64,000 nucleotides of DNA, taken from an uncultured Pirellulaceae bacterium (GTDB lineage: Bacteria > Planctomycetota > Planctomycetia > Pirellulales > Pirellulaceae). Shown here piece after piece: positions 18,288 through 28,005 of the stretch. The translations under genes and the position numbers were made by a program. Numbering within the stretch: position 1 is the stretch's first letter; the number at the start of each line of letters is the position of its first letter. The notes under the pieces were generated by a model. It made no database searches and was not told the DNA's origin. It worked only from the letters and a program-made list of their open reading frames with translations. The stretch covers positions 124,001 through 188,000 of the forward strand of contig CALKCK010000004.1 of the NCBI GenBank assembly GCA_938083195.1, read 5' to 3'.

Positions 18288-21211
18288 TCTTCTACGTCTT
18301 CATAATCCTCATCGTCTTCTTCGTATTCTTCATACTCCTCTTCTTCCTCGTCCTCTTCGTAGTCGATGTCGTCATATTCTTCATCTTCATAGGCTTCGTC
18401 TTCGTGATCGTCTTCGGCGTCTTCAGAATTCAAATCGTCAACGACTTCGAATTCGACTTCTTCCTCTTCTTCGGGGACTTCTTCGACAGGTTTCTTTTTT
18501 CGCTTGGGAGAGAACGAAACGTTTGCCGCCAAAATCGAAGTTTGCCCGGGTTCGATTCGCTCTAATTTTTTTGGTTTCAGCTCGACTTTTTTGTCCTCTG
18601 ATTCCGGAGTTTCTTCAACCCAGTCTTCATCATTGACTGGGTTCGGATCACCAGCTTGGATGTTTGCCCATTGATCCTCGGTCATCATGACTTCACGGGC
18701 TTTGGAGCCGTTGTAGGGGCCTACGTAACCGTCCTCTGCCATAAAGTCGATCAATCGGGCGGCCCGTCCGTAGCCAATGCCCATCGCCCGTTGGAGGAGG
18801 GAACAGCTACCCCGTTGTTCTTGGACCACAATCGAGATCGCCTGTTGATAGAGTTCGTCTCGATTTTCTAATTTCTTCGGGGTGTCGTCATCGCCTTCTT
18901 CGTCTTCTGATTTGATTTTGATATTAACCAATTCGTTGACGAAGTTCTGCTCTCCAGTACTCACGCAGTCGGTAATGGAGTTGATCTCTGGATCGCTTAG
19001 GTAGGTTCCCTGTCCACGAAGTAAATTGCTGGTGCCTTTGCCAAGGAAAAGCATGTCACCCATTCCCAGTAATTTATCCGCACCATTGTCGTCAAGGACG
19101 ACGCGGCTGTCGGTTTTTGACGCAACCTGGAAGGCAATTCTTGCGGGGAGGTTCGACTTAATAAGTCCAGTAATGACATCGACCGTAGGCTTCTGGGTTG
19201 CCAAGATCAGGTGAATGCCAACGGCGCGACTTTTCTGGGCAATTCGAATGATGTGCTGCTCTACCTCTTTTCCAGCGGTCATCATCAAGTCTGCCATCTC
19301 GTCGGCTACGATCACGATAAAGGGCATGTTGACAGGAATTGCGTTCTTTTCTTCAGCCGATTCGGGCTGCATCCGCTCCATCAGTTCTTCTTCGCCAAGT
19401 TCGTTGTAGCTGGTAACGTGTCGGACGCCAGCTTTGGCGAGCAGAGTATAACGCTCGTCCATTTTATCGCAGGCCCACGCTAGGATTGCTTCAGCCTTTC
19501 GCATGTCGGTAACCACCGGATGCATCAGGTGGGGCAATCTCCCGTATCCGCTTAATTCGACCATTTTTGGGTCAATTAAAAGCATCCGCACTTCGTCAGG
19601 TCGACGGGTCATCAGGATAGATGAAATGATTGCGTTAAGGCATACGGATTTACCAGTACCCGTGCGACCAGCGATCAACAGGTGTGGCAACGCTGCGAGG
19701 TCTGCCACCAGTGGGGCTCCGACGGCATCGGCTCCAAGGAACAGCGGAATCTTCATCGATTCAATTTCTTTTTCGCTTTGTTCTATGACTTGGCGGAGTC
19801 GAACCACTTGTCGGTTTTCATTGGGGACTTCGACACCGACGGAGTTTTTGCCAGGAATCGGCGCAACGATCCTAACACTTGGGACACGCATTGCGATGGC
19901 CAAATCGTCCGCCAGTGAGGTAATCTTATTAAGCCTCAAACCGGGGGCGAGTTCAATTTCGTATTGCGAAATAACAGGGCCGGTTTCAATTTCGACGACG
20001 CGTACGTCGTAGCCAAATTCCTTGCATGTTTTCTCGAGAATTTCAGCCTTTTTAAGAGCATCTCGTTTTTGACGCTCGAATGGAACGGCATTGCTCCGCT
20101 CAAGCATCTCTAGTTGAGGAAGCTCGTAATCGGACATTTCTTCGGCAGAGGTAGACTCGTTAATTTGGCTAATGACCAATTCCCGTTCAGTCGGTTCCGA
20201 CTGCGGTTTTTGCCGGGGCATCTTGAAATGCGGTTTCGGAACCAGTGGAGCGACGGCGACTGGCTCTTCCAAAACGTCAGCTTCCTCGGAGCTCTCTACC
20301 GATTCGTCGGCATCCGAATTATCGCTGATTTTTATCGTTGTTGGCTCCCCTTCCTGTTCGGCTGCAACTTCGTATTCGCTGTCATCGTCTTCGTATTCGA
20401 CGTCATCTTCTTCGCTGTAACTTTCATCGGCAACCTCCAGCGTTTCTTCGTCTTCTTCACTGCCTTCGAATTCTCGCGTTCTAAACCTAATTGTGCGCGG
20501 TGCATCGCTCTCCTCGAACTGCTCTACATTTTGCTCTGCAATCTCTGATTCATCAATCAACTCTGAGGTGGTTCCGTTAAACCATGTCAGTAGGTTATGC
20601 ACGAGTCCGAATGGCAGGACCTTGGACGCTGCTAGGAGAGCGGGAGTAAAGACAAGCCGCCCTGCCCGAAATACCATGTATTCGGTCCACATCATCATCC
20701 CAGTGACAAGGAACATCGAGGAAATAATTAGGCTGCCAACTAAGCCTAGATAGCTTACCAGAATGCCTTTTCCCATCGCTCCAAGGTATCCCCCTGGGCC
20801 AATCAATGGACTCATTATCCGATCTGGAAGCGCAATGCTTGCCAGTGTCGTGAGTGCCATAAGGCTAAGCGTCCATCCTGTCGTTTTGATCCAGGGTGAT
20901 TCAATCGCTTGGCGTTTGAAGAGCGCCAGTTCCATCGCGATCAGTCCAATGACTAAGAAGTAGGCACCGATTCCAACGGTGTTGGTGAGCATGTCTGCGG
21001 TCCATGCACCAATGGGGCCGCAAGCATTTTCGAATGATGCGTTGGCGGGGAAATAGAGTTGATCGGGTTGGTAGATCTGATTGAGTAGCGGGGAGGCATT
21101 AAATGCAGGGTCGGCTGGATCAAAAGTCGCCAGCGCAGCAACGAGGAACACGATGGCTGCGAGCAAGCCAACGGCGAGAATATCGTTGCGTATCTTTCGT
21201 TCTTCAGACAT
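18284..21211 (-). CDS. ftsK: DNA translocase FtsK/SpoIIIE
   Basis: N-terminal TM helices; PHLLIAGRTGTGKSVCLNAII Walker A; VIVADEMADLMM; HLILATQKPTVDVITG; gamma-type winged helix QRAMGIGYGRAARLIDFMAEDGYVGP; long acidic C-terminal tail. Confidence 0.95.
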   Translation of the reverse strand: MSEERKIRNDILAVGLLAAIVFLVAALATFDPADPAFNASPLLNQIYQPDQLYFPANASFENACGPIGAWTADMLTNTVGIGAYFLVIGLIAMELALFKRQAIESPWIKTTGWTLSLMALTTLASIALPDRIMSPLIGPGGYLGAMGKGILVSYLGLVGSLIISSMFLVTGMMMWTEYMVFRAGRLVFTPALLAASKVLPFGLVHNLLTWFNGTTSELIDESEIAEQNVEQFEESDAPRTIRFRTREFEGSEEDEETLEVADESYSEEDDVEYEDDDSEYEVAAEQEGEPTTIKISDNSDADESVESSEEADVLEEPVAVAPLVPKPHFKMPRQKPQSEPTERELVISQINESTSAEEMSDYELPQLEMLERSNAVPFERQKRDALKKAEILEKTCKEFGYDVRVVEIETGPVISQYEIELAPGLRLNKITSLADDLAIAMRVPSVRIVAPIPGKNSVGVEVPNENRQVVRLRQVIEQSEKEIESMKIPLFLGADAVGAPLVADLAALPHLLIAGRTGTGKSVCLNAIISSILMTRRPDEVRMLLIDPKMVELSGYGRLPHLMHPVVTDMRKAEAILAWACDKMDERYTLLAKAGVRHVTSYNELGEEELMERMQPESAEEKNAIPVNMPFIVIVADEMADLMMTAGKEVEQHIIRIAQKSRAVGIHLILATQKPTVDVITGLIKSNLPARIAFQVASKTDSRVVLDDNGADKLLGMGDMLFLGKGTSNLLRGQGTYLSDPEINSITDCVSTGEQNFVNELVNIKIKSEDEEGDDDTPKKLENRDELYQQAISIVVQEQRGSCSLLQRAMGIGYGRAARLIDFMAEDGYVGPYNGSKAREVMMTEDQWANIQAGDPNPVNDEDWVEETPESEDKKVELKPKKLERIEPGQTSILAANVSFSPKRKKKPVEEVPEEEEEVEFEVVDDLNSEDAEDDHEDEAYEDEEYDDIDYEEDEEEEEYEEYEEDDEDYEDVED

Positions 21212-21551
21212 CTGTCAAACCATTCGGGTTCCGGCAATCAAAGCGGTGCCAGTTTCCGCGGCTATCCATGCCAACCTGCGTTCCTTCGGTAGATCTGTTT
21301 AAAATTTAAACACACTGATCCAATTTCTTTATCGGATTGAAACTTGTTATAATTTCCTCGAATTAGCGAGCACGTTGCGGTTGGAAAAACAGCGAACGGT
21401 TCTCTGATTCGTAATTTTGAATTTATTAATTTTTCTGTCTTAATCCCGACCTTTAGCCTGATCGTTTTAAAACGGAGTGTGGGTTTAAAATGTGAGTCTC
21501 AGGCAAGGGGATTTTAGTCAGCGAATCAAAAACATTAAGGTTGATAAAGCT

Positions 21552-22733
21552 ATGGCAAAGATTAATCGCAGGATTGCAATGAAGCGGACGCTGCAGTCGA
21601 CGGCCTTGCTCGGACTTGGAGCGCTTTGGCAGTCCGGCACGCCTACATCTGCGTTGGGGTTTTCCGAACGTTTTGTTCCGAGCATTGAGGATTCAACGGT
21701 TTGGTTGGATGTTGCGGACTGGGAAGTTGAGGGAAGAGCTTGGAAAAACACGTCAAAACCATTCGACCGTTTCCCTGCTAAGGCCGAAGCGAGTTTACGT
21801 AAGGCGGTTTGGGGACTAAGCCGCCACTCAGCTGGAATGGTGGCCCGGTTTTCTACAGATTCAGCCGTGGTAAAAGTGCGTTACCAATTGTCTTCGTCAA
21901 AAATTGCAATGAATCACATGCCCGCAACCGGAGTGAGTGGAGTCGATTTGTATGCCGAGACCGACGGCGGTGAATTGAGATGGGTCAATGTTTCCCGTCC
22001 GACGCAAACGGTGGTGGAGGCCACCCTCGCCAGCGGTGTCGATTCGTTGCCCGATTCCGCACCCCGTGAATTCGCACTCTATTTTCCCTTGTACAACGGT
22101 GTTGAGAAACTTGAGATCGGTATTCGGGAAGGATCTGAGTTAAAGCCAATGCCGGCTCGAAAAAAACCAATTGTGTTTTATGGAACTTCGATTATGCATG
22201 GCGCTTGTGCATCTCGACCTGGGATGAGCATTTCGAGTATTTTGGGCCGCCGTCTTAATTCCTCGGTGGTCAATCTTGGTTTTTCCGGGAATGGGAAAAT
22301 GGAGTTGCCAGTTGCGGATTTAATTGGAGAGCTTGATCCATCGATAATCGCCATCGATTGCTTGCCGAATATGAATAGTAAACTGGTTAGCGAGCGAGCT
22401 GTTCCATTCGTCCAGCGGTTGAGGCAGTTTCACCCCGAAACTCCGGTTTTGCTGGTGGAGGATCGAGCCATGACCAATTCAGTTTTCTATCAACGTTCCA
22501 GAGATTTCCATAAGGGAAATCGAGCCAGTCTCAAGGCAGCCTATCAATCATTATTGGCTGCCGGCGAGAAAAATATCTATTATTTGGACGGTCAGGAGCT
22601 ATTGGGAAAGGATGGAGAAGGGGCGACAGATGGTTCGCATCCTAGTGATTTAGGGATGGTTCGTTACGCCGATGCCTACGAGCCAGTCTTACGAGACTTG
22701 TTGGCGGGGAAGGGCACTCAGGAAACGCCTTGA
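21552..22733 (+). CDS. SGNH/GDSL hydrolase family protein, exported
   Basis: IVFYGTSIMHG block I; VVNLGFSGNGKME; DGSHPSDLGMVRYADAY C-terminal DxxH block. Start chosen at MAKINRRIAMKR. Confidence 0.85.
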   Translation: MAKINRRIAMKRTLQSTALLGLGALWQSGTPTSALGFSERFVPSIEDSTVWLDVADWEVEGRAWKNTSKPFDRFPAKAEASLRKAVWGLSRHSAGMVARFSTDSAVVKVRYQLSSSKIAMNHMPATGVSGVDLYAETDGGELRWVNVSRPTQTVVEATLASGVDSLPDSAPREFALYFPLYNGVEKLEIGIREGSELKPMPARKKPIVFYGTSIMHGACASRPGMSISSILGRRLNSSVVNLGFSGNGKMELPVADLIGELDPSIIAIDCLPNMNSKLVSERAVPFVQRLRQFHPETPVLLVEDRAMTNSVFYQRSRDFHKGNRASLKAAYQSLLAAGEKNIYYLDGQELLGKDGEGATDGSHPSDLGMVRYADAYEPVLRDLLAGKGTQETP

Positions 22734-22734
22734 T

Positions 22735-23385
22735 CTATTTGCGTAAAAGATCTTGGAGGGCTTGGGCGACAGCGGCCTGGTCGCCTAACATCCAGACTGC
22801 CGATGTAATTGCCAAGCCAGCGGAAACCACGAGGAGTGGAATGCCGGCCATGTTCGGGCCGACCGGCATTTTCTTGAGTGCTTTGTAGAGTTCTTTTTCG
22901 AGAGCTTCCCAGCCCTCGTAGCTTTGATGGTTGCCACCGGCGGTCAGTTGAACGTTTCTCAACCAGTCATTTGTTTCAATGTGTAAATGTACTTGTTTCT
23001 CAGGAAGAAAAAGACTGTCGCCGCTCCAGCGACTGCGATCGTCGAGTTTCATCGCCACGCTCGTAAGTAAAGGACGGAGTTGTTCCTGGGTCACGTTGTA
23101 AATCACAATTCTTGACCTCATCAGCAAAACGACAAGCGAAATGCAGAGGGCGTAAAAGATAATCAGCATGATCCAGACCCACGCGCCGAAACGACTCGCA
23201 GCGCCTTCCGGGAAAAATAATTCCATCGGGCCAATGATGACAAAACCGACCATTCCAATCGCTAACGCAGCACCATCCCGCGATCCAGTCGTAACGAAGG
23301 GATAGCCTTTTAAATTGAGAACGCCCAGTAAAAACAGATAAACTGCTAGAGGGGCGACGGCGATGCAAAAGTGTAAAGGATCCAT
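22735..23385 (-). CDS. Hypothetical membrane protein
   Basis: 216 aa with N-terminal TM segments and a C-terminal TM; intact ORF convergent with the SGNH gene. Confidence 0.7.
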   Translation of the reverse strand: MDPLHFCIAVAPLAVYLFLLGVLNLKGYPFVTTGSRDGAALAIGMVGFVIIGPMELFFPEGAASRFGAWVWIMLIIFYALCISLVVLLMRSRIVIYNVTQEQLRPLLTSVAMKLDDRSRWSGDSLFLPEKQVHLHIETNDWLRNVQLTAGGNHQSYEGWEALEKELYKALKKMPVGPNMAGIPLLVVSAGLAITSAVWMLGDQAAVAQALQDLLRK

Positions 23386-23571
23386 GAATCAGCTTTTCTT
23401 TCCGGCAGCTTCGAACTCGACGGAGCTCTGTTGGGCGGATTTTGTACCTAAGTCTAAATCTTGCGGTGGATAAGGTCAACGAAGGTGCCCCAACGGCACT
23501 GCGTGAAATTCTGTTGCCTCAAACGAATCAAAATCTATTTGAGAGGTTCGTTCAACTAGCGGTAATGATTG

Positions 23572-23952
23572 CTAGGCCATTTTTCTGCCGGCGAGGATCC
23601 CTAAGAATACGAAAATTAGTCCAAGTAAAACGTTGATGGCCACATTTCCAAAGGCGACGATTAAATTGCCTTCATTGACGTGCCCAATCGTCTCGGCACC
23701 GAATGTCGAGAAAGTCGTCAAGGCGCCAAGGAAACCGATCCCGAATCCTAGTCGAATCGGTTCACTTTTCTCAGAATGGCCACTTCCCATGATCAGTCCG
23801 ATTAGGAAACAGCCGATCAGGTTTGCGATGAGTGTCCCAAAGGGAAGCGACTCTGGTAGAAATCGTTTTGAGAGTTCCGCAATGCCAAATCGAGAAATTG
23901 CCCCTAAGGCGCCGCCAATTCCAATCAACAGGATTTGGATTTCCGTGCGCAT
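23572..23952 (-). CDS. crcB: Fluoride efflux transporter CrcB
   Basis: 126 aa; GGALGAISRF, GTLIANLIGCFLIGL, GFLGALTTFSTFGAE motifs. Confidence 0.94.
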   Translation of the reverse strand: MRTEIQILLIGIGGALGAISRFGIAELSKRFLPESLPFGTLIANLIGCFLIGLIMGSGHSEKSEPIRLGFGIGFLGALTTFSTFGAETIGHVNEGNLIVAFGNVAINVLLGLIFVFLGILAGRKMA

Positions 23953-24225
23953 GAGGATCGTTTCCCTTTATTGATCAACCACAGTTTCATTTTTGGGCGG
24001 GGTGACTTAACCCACTGCTAGAATCAGCTTTCGCTTTTTTATTCTATCGCTCCTGAATGCGAAATGCCGCTCAATCTAAGCCTCTGCGGATTTTTCTGAG
24101 AACTAAATAGAAAGGCTTCGCCGAGTCGGTGCCCAGTTTAACAAGGCAATCACTCCCAAGGTTGTTGCTAATTGCAATCAAAGCTGTGGGTGGGGTACCT
24201 TTTTCGTAACTTTGTAGCAGCGTCG

Positions 24226-25665
24226 TTATTTCGCTAGTTTTTTCTTGGGTTTGTAAATTTCGGTTGCCGTTCCGTAGAAAACTTCGGCGGCATTCATCAT
24301 GGTTTCTCCCAGCGTTGGGTGGGCATGAACCGTTTCGGCAATATCTCGGACAACGCAACCCATTTCGATTGCCAAAGCTGCCTCGGCGATTAGCTCACCT
24401 GCATTGGGGCCGACGATTCCACAGCCAAGAATTCGTTCGGTTTCGGGGTCAACGATCCACTTCGTCATTCCCTCGGTGCGCCCAAGTGCTTGAGCGCGAC
24501 CGCTGGCCGCCCATGGGTAGGCAACCACCTGGTGGGCGACTCCATCCCGCTTGGCTTCTTCGGCGGTGAGTCCCGCCCAGGCAATTTCAGGATCGGTGAA
24601 AACGACCGCTGGAATTGCACGTTTGTCGAAGGTGGTGGCGTGACCGAGGATGACCTCGACAGCATGACGACCTTCGTGGTTTGCTTTGTGGGCCAGCATG
24701 GGTTCACCAGCAGCATCCCCAATAACGTAGATGTTTTCTACGCCAGTTTGCAGGTTGTCATTATGAGCAATGAACCCCCGCTGATCTGTTTGAATTCCAG
24801 GTAAGTTTTCGAGGCCAATGTTTCGCGTGCTTGGGCTTCTTCCGACTGAAATGAGGACGCGATCATATTTTTCAGAGCCAAATTTTGACGGTCCTTCAAA
24901 GGTGACTTCGACTTTGTCTTCACCGGATTTTGAAACGCTGCCGACTTTGGTGTTGAGAAAGATGCGGTCTTCGAACAACGTTTTGAGTCTCTTGGCAAGC
25001 GGTCGAACCAGATCGCGATCAGCCCCCATGAGTAATCCGTCCTGCAGTTCCACGACGCTTACTTTGGTGCCCATGTTGGCGTACACGGTTCCCATTTCAA
25101 GTCCGATATAACCGCCGCCGATAACTAGCATTGTCTCTGGGATATCTTTGAGCTCCAGAGCACCTGTTGAATCCATCACTCGGTCGGAGCCAATGTTGAA
25201 TGCACCGGGGAAAGCGGGGGTGCTTCCGGTGGCAATGATGGCGTTCTCGAAATGAATTTTACCGCCTTCTGGAATTGACGGATCGTCTCCTTCAAGACTG
25301 AGGGTGTTGGCCGACTCGAATTTGGCGAAAGCTTTTACAATCGTAACGTTGCGTTTTTTGGCAAGTCCGCCGAGTCCACCCGAGAGGGTGTCGATGACCT
25401 TGTTTTTTCGTTCACGTAATTTATCTATTTCGATTGTGGGAGTTCCAAACGATACTCCCCAGTCGTGTTCCATTTCCTGAGTTTCTGAAACGACTCTTGC
25501 GACATGAAGAAGTGCTTTGGAGGGAATACAACCACGCAATAGGCACGTTCCCCCGAGTCGACCTTCTGCTTCGACAAGAACGACTTGCATGCCTTCATCG
25601 GCCGCCAAGAATGCTGCGGCATAGCCGCCGGGTCCACCACCGATAACAACGAGTTGCGTCTGCAT
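24226..25665 (-). CDS. lpd: Dihydrolipoyl dehydrogenase
   Basis: GGGPGGYAAAFLAADEG FAD motif; GGTCLLRGCIPSKALL redox-active disulfide; C-terminal HAHPTLGE. Confidence 0.95.
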   Translation of the reverse strand: MQTQLVVIGGGPGGYAAAFLAADEGMQVVLVEAEGRLGGTCLLRGCIPSKALLHVARVVSETQEMEHDWGVSFGTPTIEIDKLRERKNKVIDTLSGGLGGLAKKRNVTIVKAFAKFESANTLSLEGDDPSIPEGGKIHFENAIIATGSTPAFPGAFNIGSDRVMDSTGALELKDIPETMLVIGGGYIGLEMGTVYANMGTKVSVVELQDGLLMGADRDLVRPLAKRLKTLFEDRIFLNTKVGSVSKSGEDKVEVTFEGPSKFGSEKYDRVLISVGRSPSTRNIGLENLPGIQTDQRGFIAHNDNLQTGVENIYVIGDAAGEPMLAHKANHEGRHAVEVILGHATTFDKRAIPAVVFTDPEIAWAGLTAEEAKRDGVAHQVVAYPWAASGRAQALGRTEGMTKWIVDPETERILGCGIVGPNAGELIAEAALAIEMGCVVRDIAETVHAHPTLGETMMNAAEVFYGTATEIYKPKKKLAK

Positions 25666-25766
25666 TGAAAAGCTCCACGAAATGGAAACGAATTACGGGC
25701 TCCCATCTCTCACAAATTCGATGGGATATCGACAGGCGGTGGTTGCCACTGATTAGGCACCGCGCC

Positions 25767-25797
25767 TAAAAATGGCGCGGACTGAGCCGCGCCATTA
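25767..25797 (-). terminator. Intrinsic terminator of rpsD
   Basis: Perfect 10-bp stem aatggcgcgg/ccgcgccatt with U-rich tail on the minus strand; a second small hairpin taggc-accgc-gccta follows. Confidence 0.7.
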
Positions 25798-25819
25798 GGT
25801 TCCAATTGTCTTAGATTAT

Positions 25820-26434
25820 TTATCGAGACAAGAATTCGACCACGGTGTTCGCATCTACCGGAAGGCTGATGTCGCTTCCCGATGGCATGCCCTGAACGTT
25901 GGCAGTCAGGGTGTCAGAATCGAAGGAAACCCACTCGCAGCCTTCGCCTTCAACGCCTTGTTCCCGGATCACCTGGTACATCTTCAAGATGTTTTGGCGA
26001 GGTCGAATCGTAATAACGTCACCTGGTCGAAGCAAGTACGATGGACGATCAACTTTGACTCCGTTAACGCGGAAGTGACCGTGAGCAACGCCTTGACGCG
26101 ACTGTGATCGGGTCTTGGACAGACCGATTCGCCGAATCACATTGTCCAGTCGCTGTTCGCAAAGAAGCAGTAGGTTTTCACCGGTGTTCCCTTTTTGACG
26201 CGTCGCTTTACCAAAGTATCGTCTTAGTTGCCTCTCACCGAGGCCGTAATAATGTTTGATCTTTTGCTTTTCCATCAACGCCATTCCGTAATTGGAGGGG
26301 CGGCGGAAACGAGTGTGCATACCGGGAGGCTGGTTGCCTCTTTTTTCCAAGGCCTTAGCGGCACCGGATGTCTCGTAAATTAGCGATTGTAGGCGTCGAT
26401 TGACGCGGCCTTTTGGGCCAGAATAACGTGCCAT
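25820..26434 (-). CDS. rpsD: 30S ribosomal protein S4
   Basis: MARYSGPKGRVNRR start; EKQKIKHYYGLGERQLRRYF; S4 domain RLDNVIRRIGLSKTRSQSRQGVAHGHFRVNG. Confidence 0.97.
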   Translation of the reverse strand: MARYSGPKGRVNRRLQSLIYETSGAAKALEKRGNQPPGMHTRFRRPSNYGMALMEKQKIKHYYGLGERQLRRYFGKATRQKGNTGENLLLLCEQRLDNVIRRIGLSKTRSQSRQGVAHGHFRVNGVKVDRPSYLLRPGDVITIRPRQNILKMYQVIREQGVEGEGCEWVSFDSDTLTANVQGMPSGSDISLPVDANTVVEFLSR

Positions 26435-26651
26435 CTTCAATGAGCTCCATTGCTTCAATTGGTGAACTTTTCCGGTGAATGTCTAGGCAGACAAACACGG
26501 AAACGCAGCCATCACTCCCCGCAACGCACGAGGCGAGACTCCGATTAAGTTGTGAAATATCGCGAATCGTAGCGGGTTTGACAAGGGCTAATCTCGGTTT
26601 TTCACGAGTCGATTGGCAGTCCCTGACTGCGATGTCACCCCTCTACCATCG

Positions 26652-27698
26652 TCATTGGGTGAAGATTTCTGAGGACAGATTGGCTAATTCTTTAGCAGTT
26701 GAGAATTTTTTGCAGTTTCCAGCCGCTGTAGAGGCCTGAAGTTTTCGAAAAACCTCAGTTTCCAAAGGTCTTTCTGCGATTTCACGAATGAAAACGCCTT
26801 TGACCCGGTCTCCGAAATGCCGGCACATTTTCAGGTAAATTTTGGGGTCTTTTTCTCCAGAGTCACCGACCAGAATAAAATCTCGTTCAGGCATGTATTC
26901 CATCAGCCGTTTGATTTCGGTGGCTTTCCCTTTGCGTCTCAAAATGATTCGTTTCAAAAGTTGATCGCGCAAACGAAAATTCCGGAGGTGCATTGTTCCA
27001 TTGGGAAAGTCGTGAATCGAGTGCATCTGCTGCAGCGACTGGAACAACTGCCAGGGGCTTGAGGAAACGTAATGAAACCCAGCGCCATTGGCTTCCCATT
27101 GGCGGTAAACGTCCGACATTCCGTCGACGCTTCGAAATTCTCGAAGAAAAGTGTTGGCCAAGAGTTCGCGTCGATCGGTTACCATCGAGTCCTTGATCGT
27201 GTCATCAATGTCAGAAACGACGCTGATGCCACGGGTGGGGTATAGTTTGGCGATACATTCAACGGGTTGATTGGTTTGGGTTTCTGTGGAGACGAGCAGT
27301 TTAATTTGTGCCGTGCCGCCAACGACTGTGGACACAGAATCAATTTGGTCTCGATCGATCACAAACGAATCATCAAAATGCCCGTTTCGACGGGTTTTCT
27401 TTTTGAGGCGATATTCATTTCCATTGAATGTGACAACGATCGACTGACGGTGGTCACCCTCTGCCATGAACGGTTTTATTCGCTCCTGAAACATCTTGCC
27501 CTGCATTTGATCGGGAGTGGCCTGCATGACTCCGCCGAGCATGCGGATCATCATTCGTTGCCGCATGCTGAATACAGCAGGACTCTGGGAGATTACTCCT
27601 GAAACATGAATTCGCCAAAAGGCACCGCTCGGATAGCCAAACGCTGGGTAAGCCATTAGCGCTGTTGTCGAGTCTTTGGAGCCACGAATCTTGATCAT
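26652..27698 (-). CDS. App1-type phosphatase domain protein (DUF2183)
   Basis: VVSDIDDTIKDSMVTDRRELLANTFLREFR; FHYVSSSPWQLF; DFILVGDSGEKDPKIY HAD-like motifs. Confidence 0.88.
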   Translation of the reverse strand: MIKIRGSKDSTTALMAYPAFGYPSGAFWRIHVSGVISQSPAVFSMRQRMMIRMLGGVMQATPDQMQGKMFQERIKPFMAEGDHRQSIVVTFNGNEYRLKKKTRRNGHFDDSFVIDRDQIDSVSTVVGGTAQIKLLVSTETQTNQPVECIAKLYPTRGISVVSDIDDTIKDSMVTDRRELLANTFLREFRSVDGMSDVYRQWEANGAGFHYVSSSPWQLFQSLQQMHSIHDFPNGTMHLRNFRLRDQLLKRIILRRKGKATEIKRLMEYMPERDFILVGDSGEKDPKIYLKMCRHFGDRVKGVFIREIAERPLETEVFRKLQASTAAGNCKKFSTAKELANLSSEIFTQ

Positions 27699-27939
27699 TG
27701 CCGAATGCAGTCGCCAAACTAGGTGAGAATAGGAATTCGATGTCGTTGTTATGATTAGATAACGATTTTTATTCGTTGCAAGTCCATCTTATTTGGAAGG
27801 AACTGAAAAAAATTGTAAATGAAGGCTATTCGTGCAGTGATTTACACCGCAAATGCTTGCTTAATGGGCTGATTCTCCACGACACACTATTGGGGGAGGG
27901 ATGTCGGATTTGTTTGTGGTGCTCAATTGAATTTAATGC

Positions 27940-27970
27940 AAAAAAAAAGGCGACCCATCGGGTCGCCTTT
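27940..27970 (-). terminator. Intrinsic terminator of the DUF1598 gene
   Basis: aaaggcgaccc-atc-gggtcgccttt, with the A-tract on the plus strand giving a U-tract on the minus strand. Confidence 0.9.
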
Positions 27971-28005
27971 GTAATTCTTCATTTAAGGTCTAAAACACTC
28001 GCGTG

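Noticed and set aside
18290-18480. Simple-sequence repeat tract (tcttcg/tcctc-rich)
   Set aside because: Explained as codons for the Asp/Glu-rich tail of FtsK rather than an independent repeat element.
19503-20012. 169-aa plus-strand ORF opposite ftsK
   Set aside because: Antisense to conserved ftsK codons; the composition reflects the complementary coding strand.
23953-24030. Fluoride riboswitch upstream of crcB
   Set aside because: The minus-strand leader (ttaagtcaccccgcccaaaaatgaaactgtgg...) lacks the conserved crcB-motif pattern as I know it.
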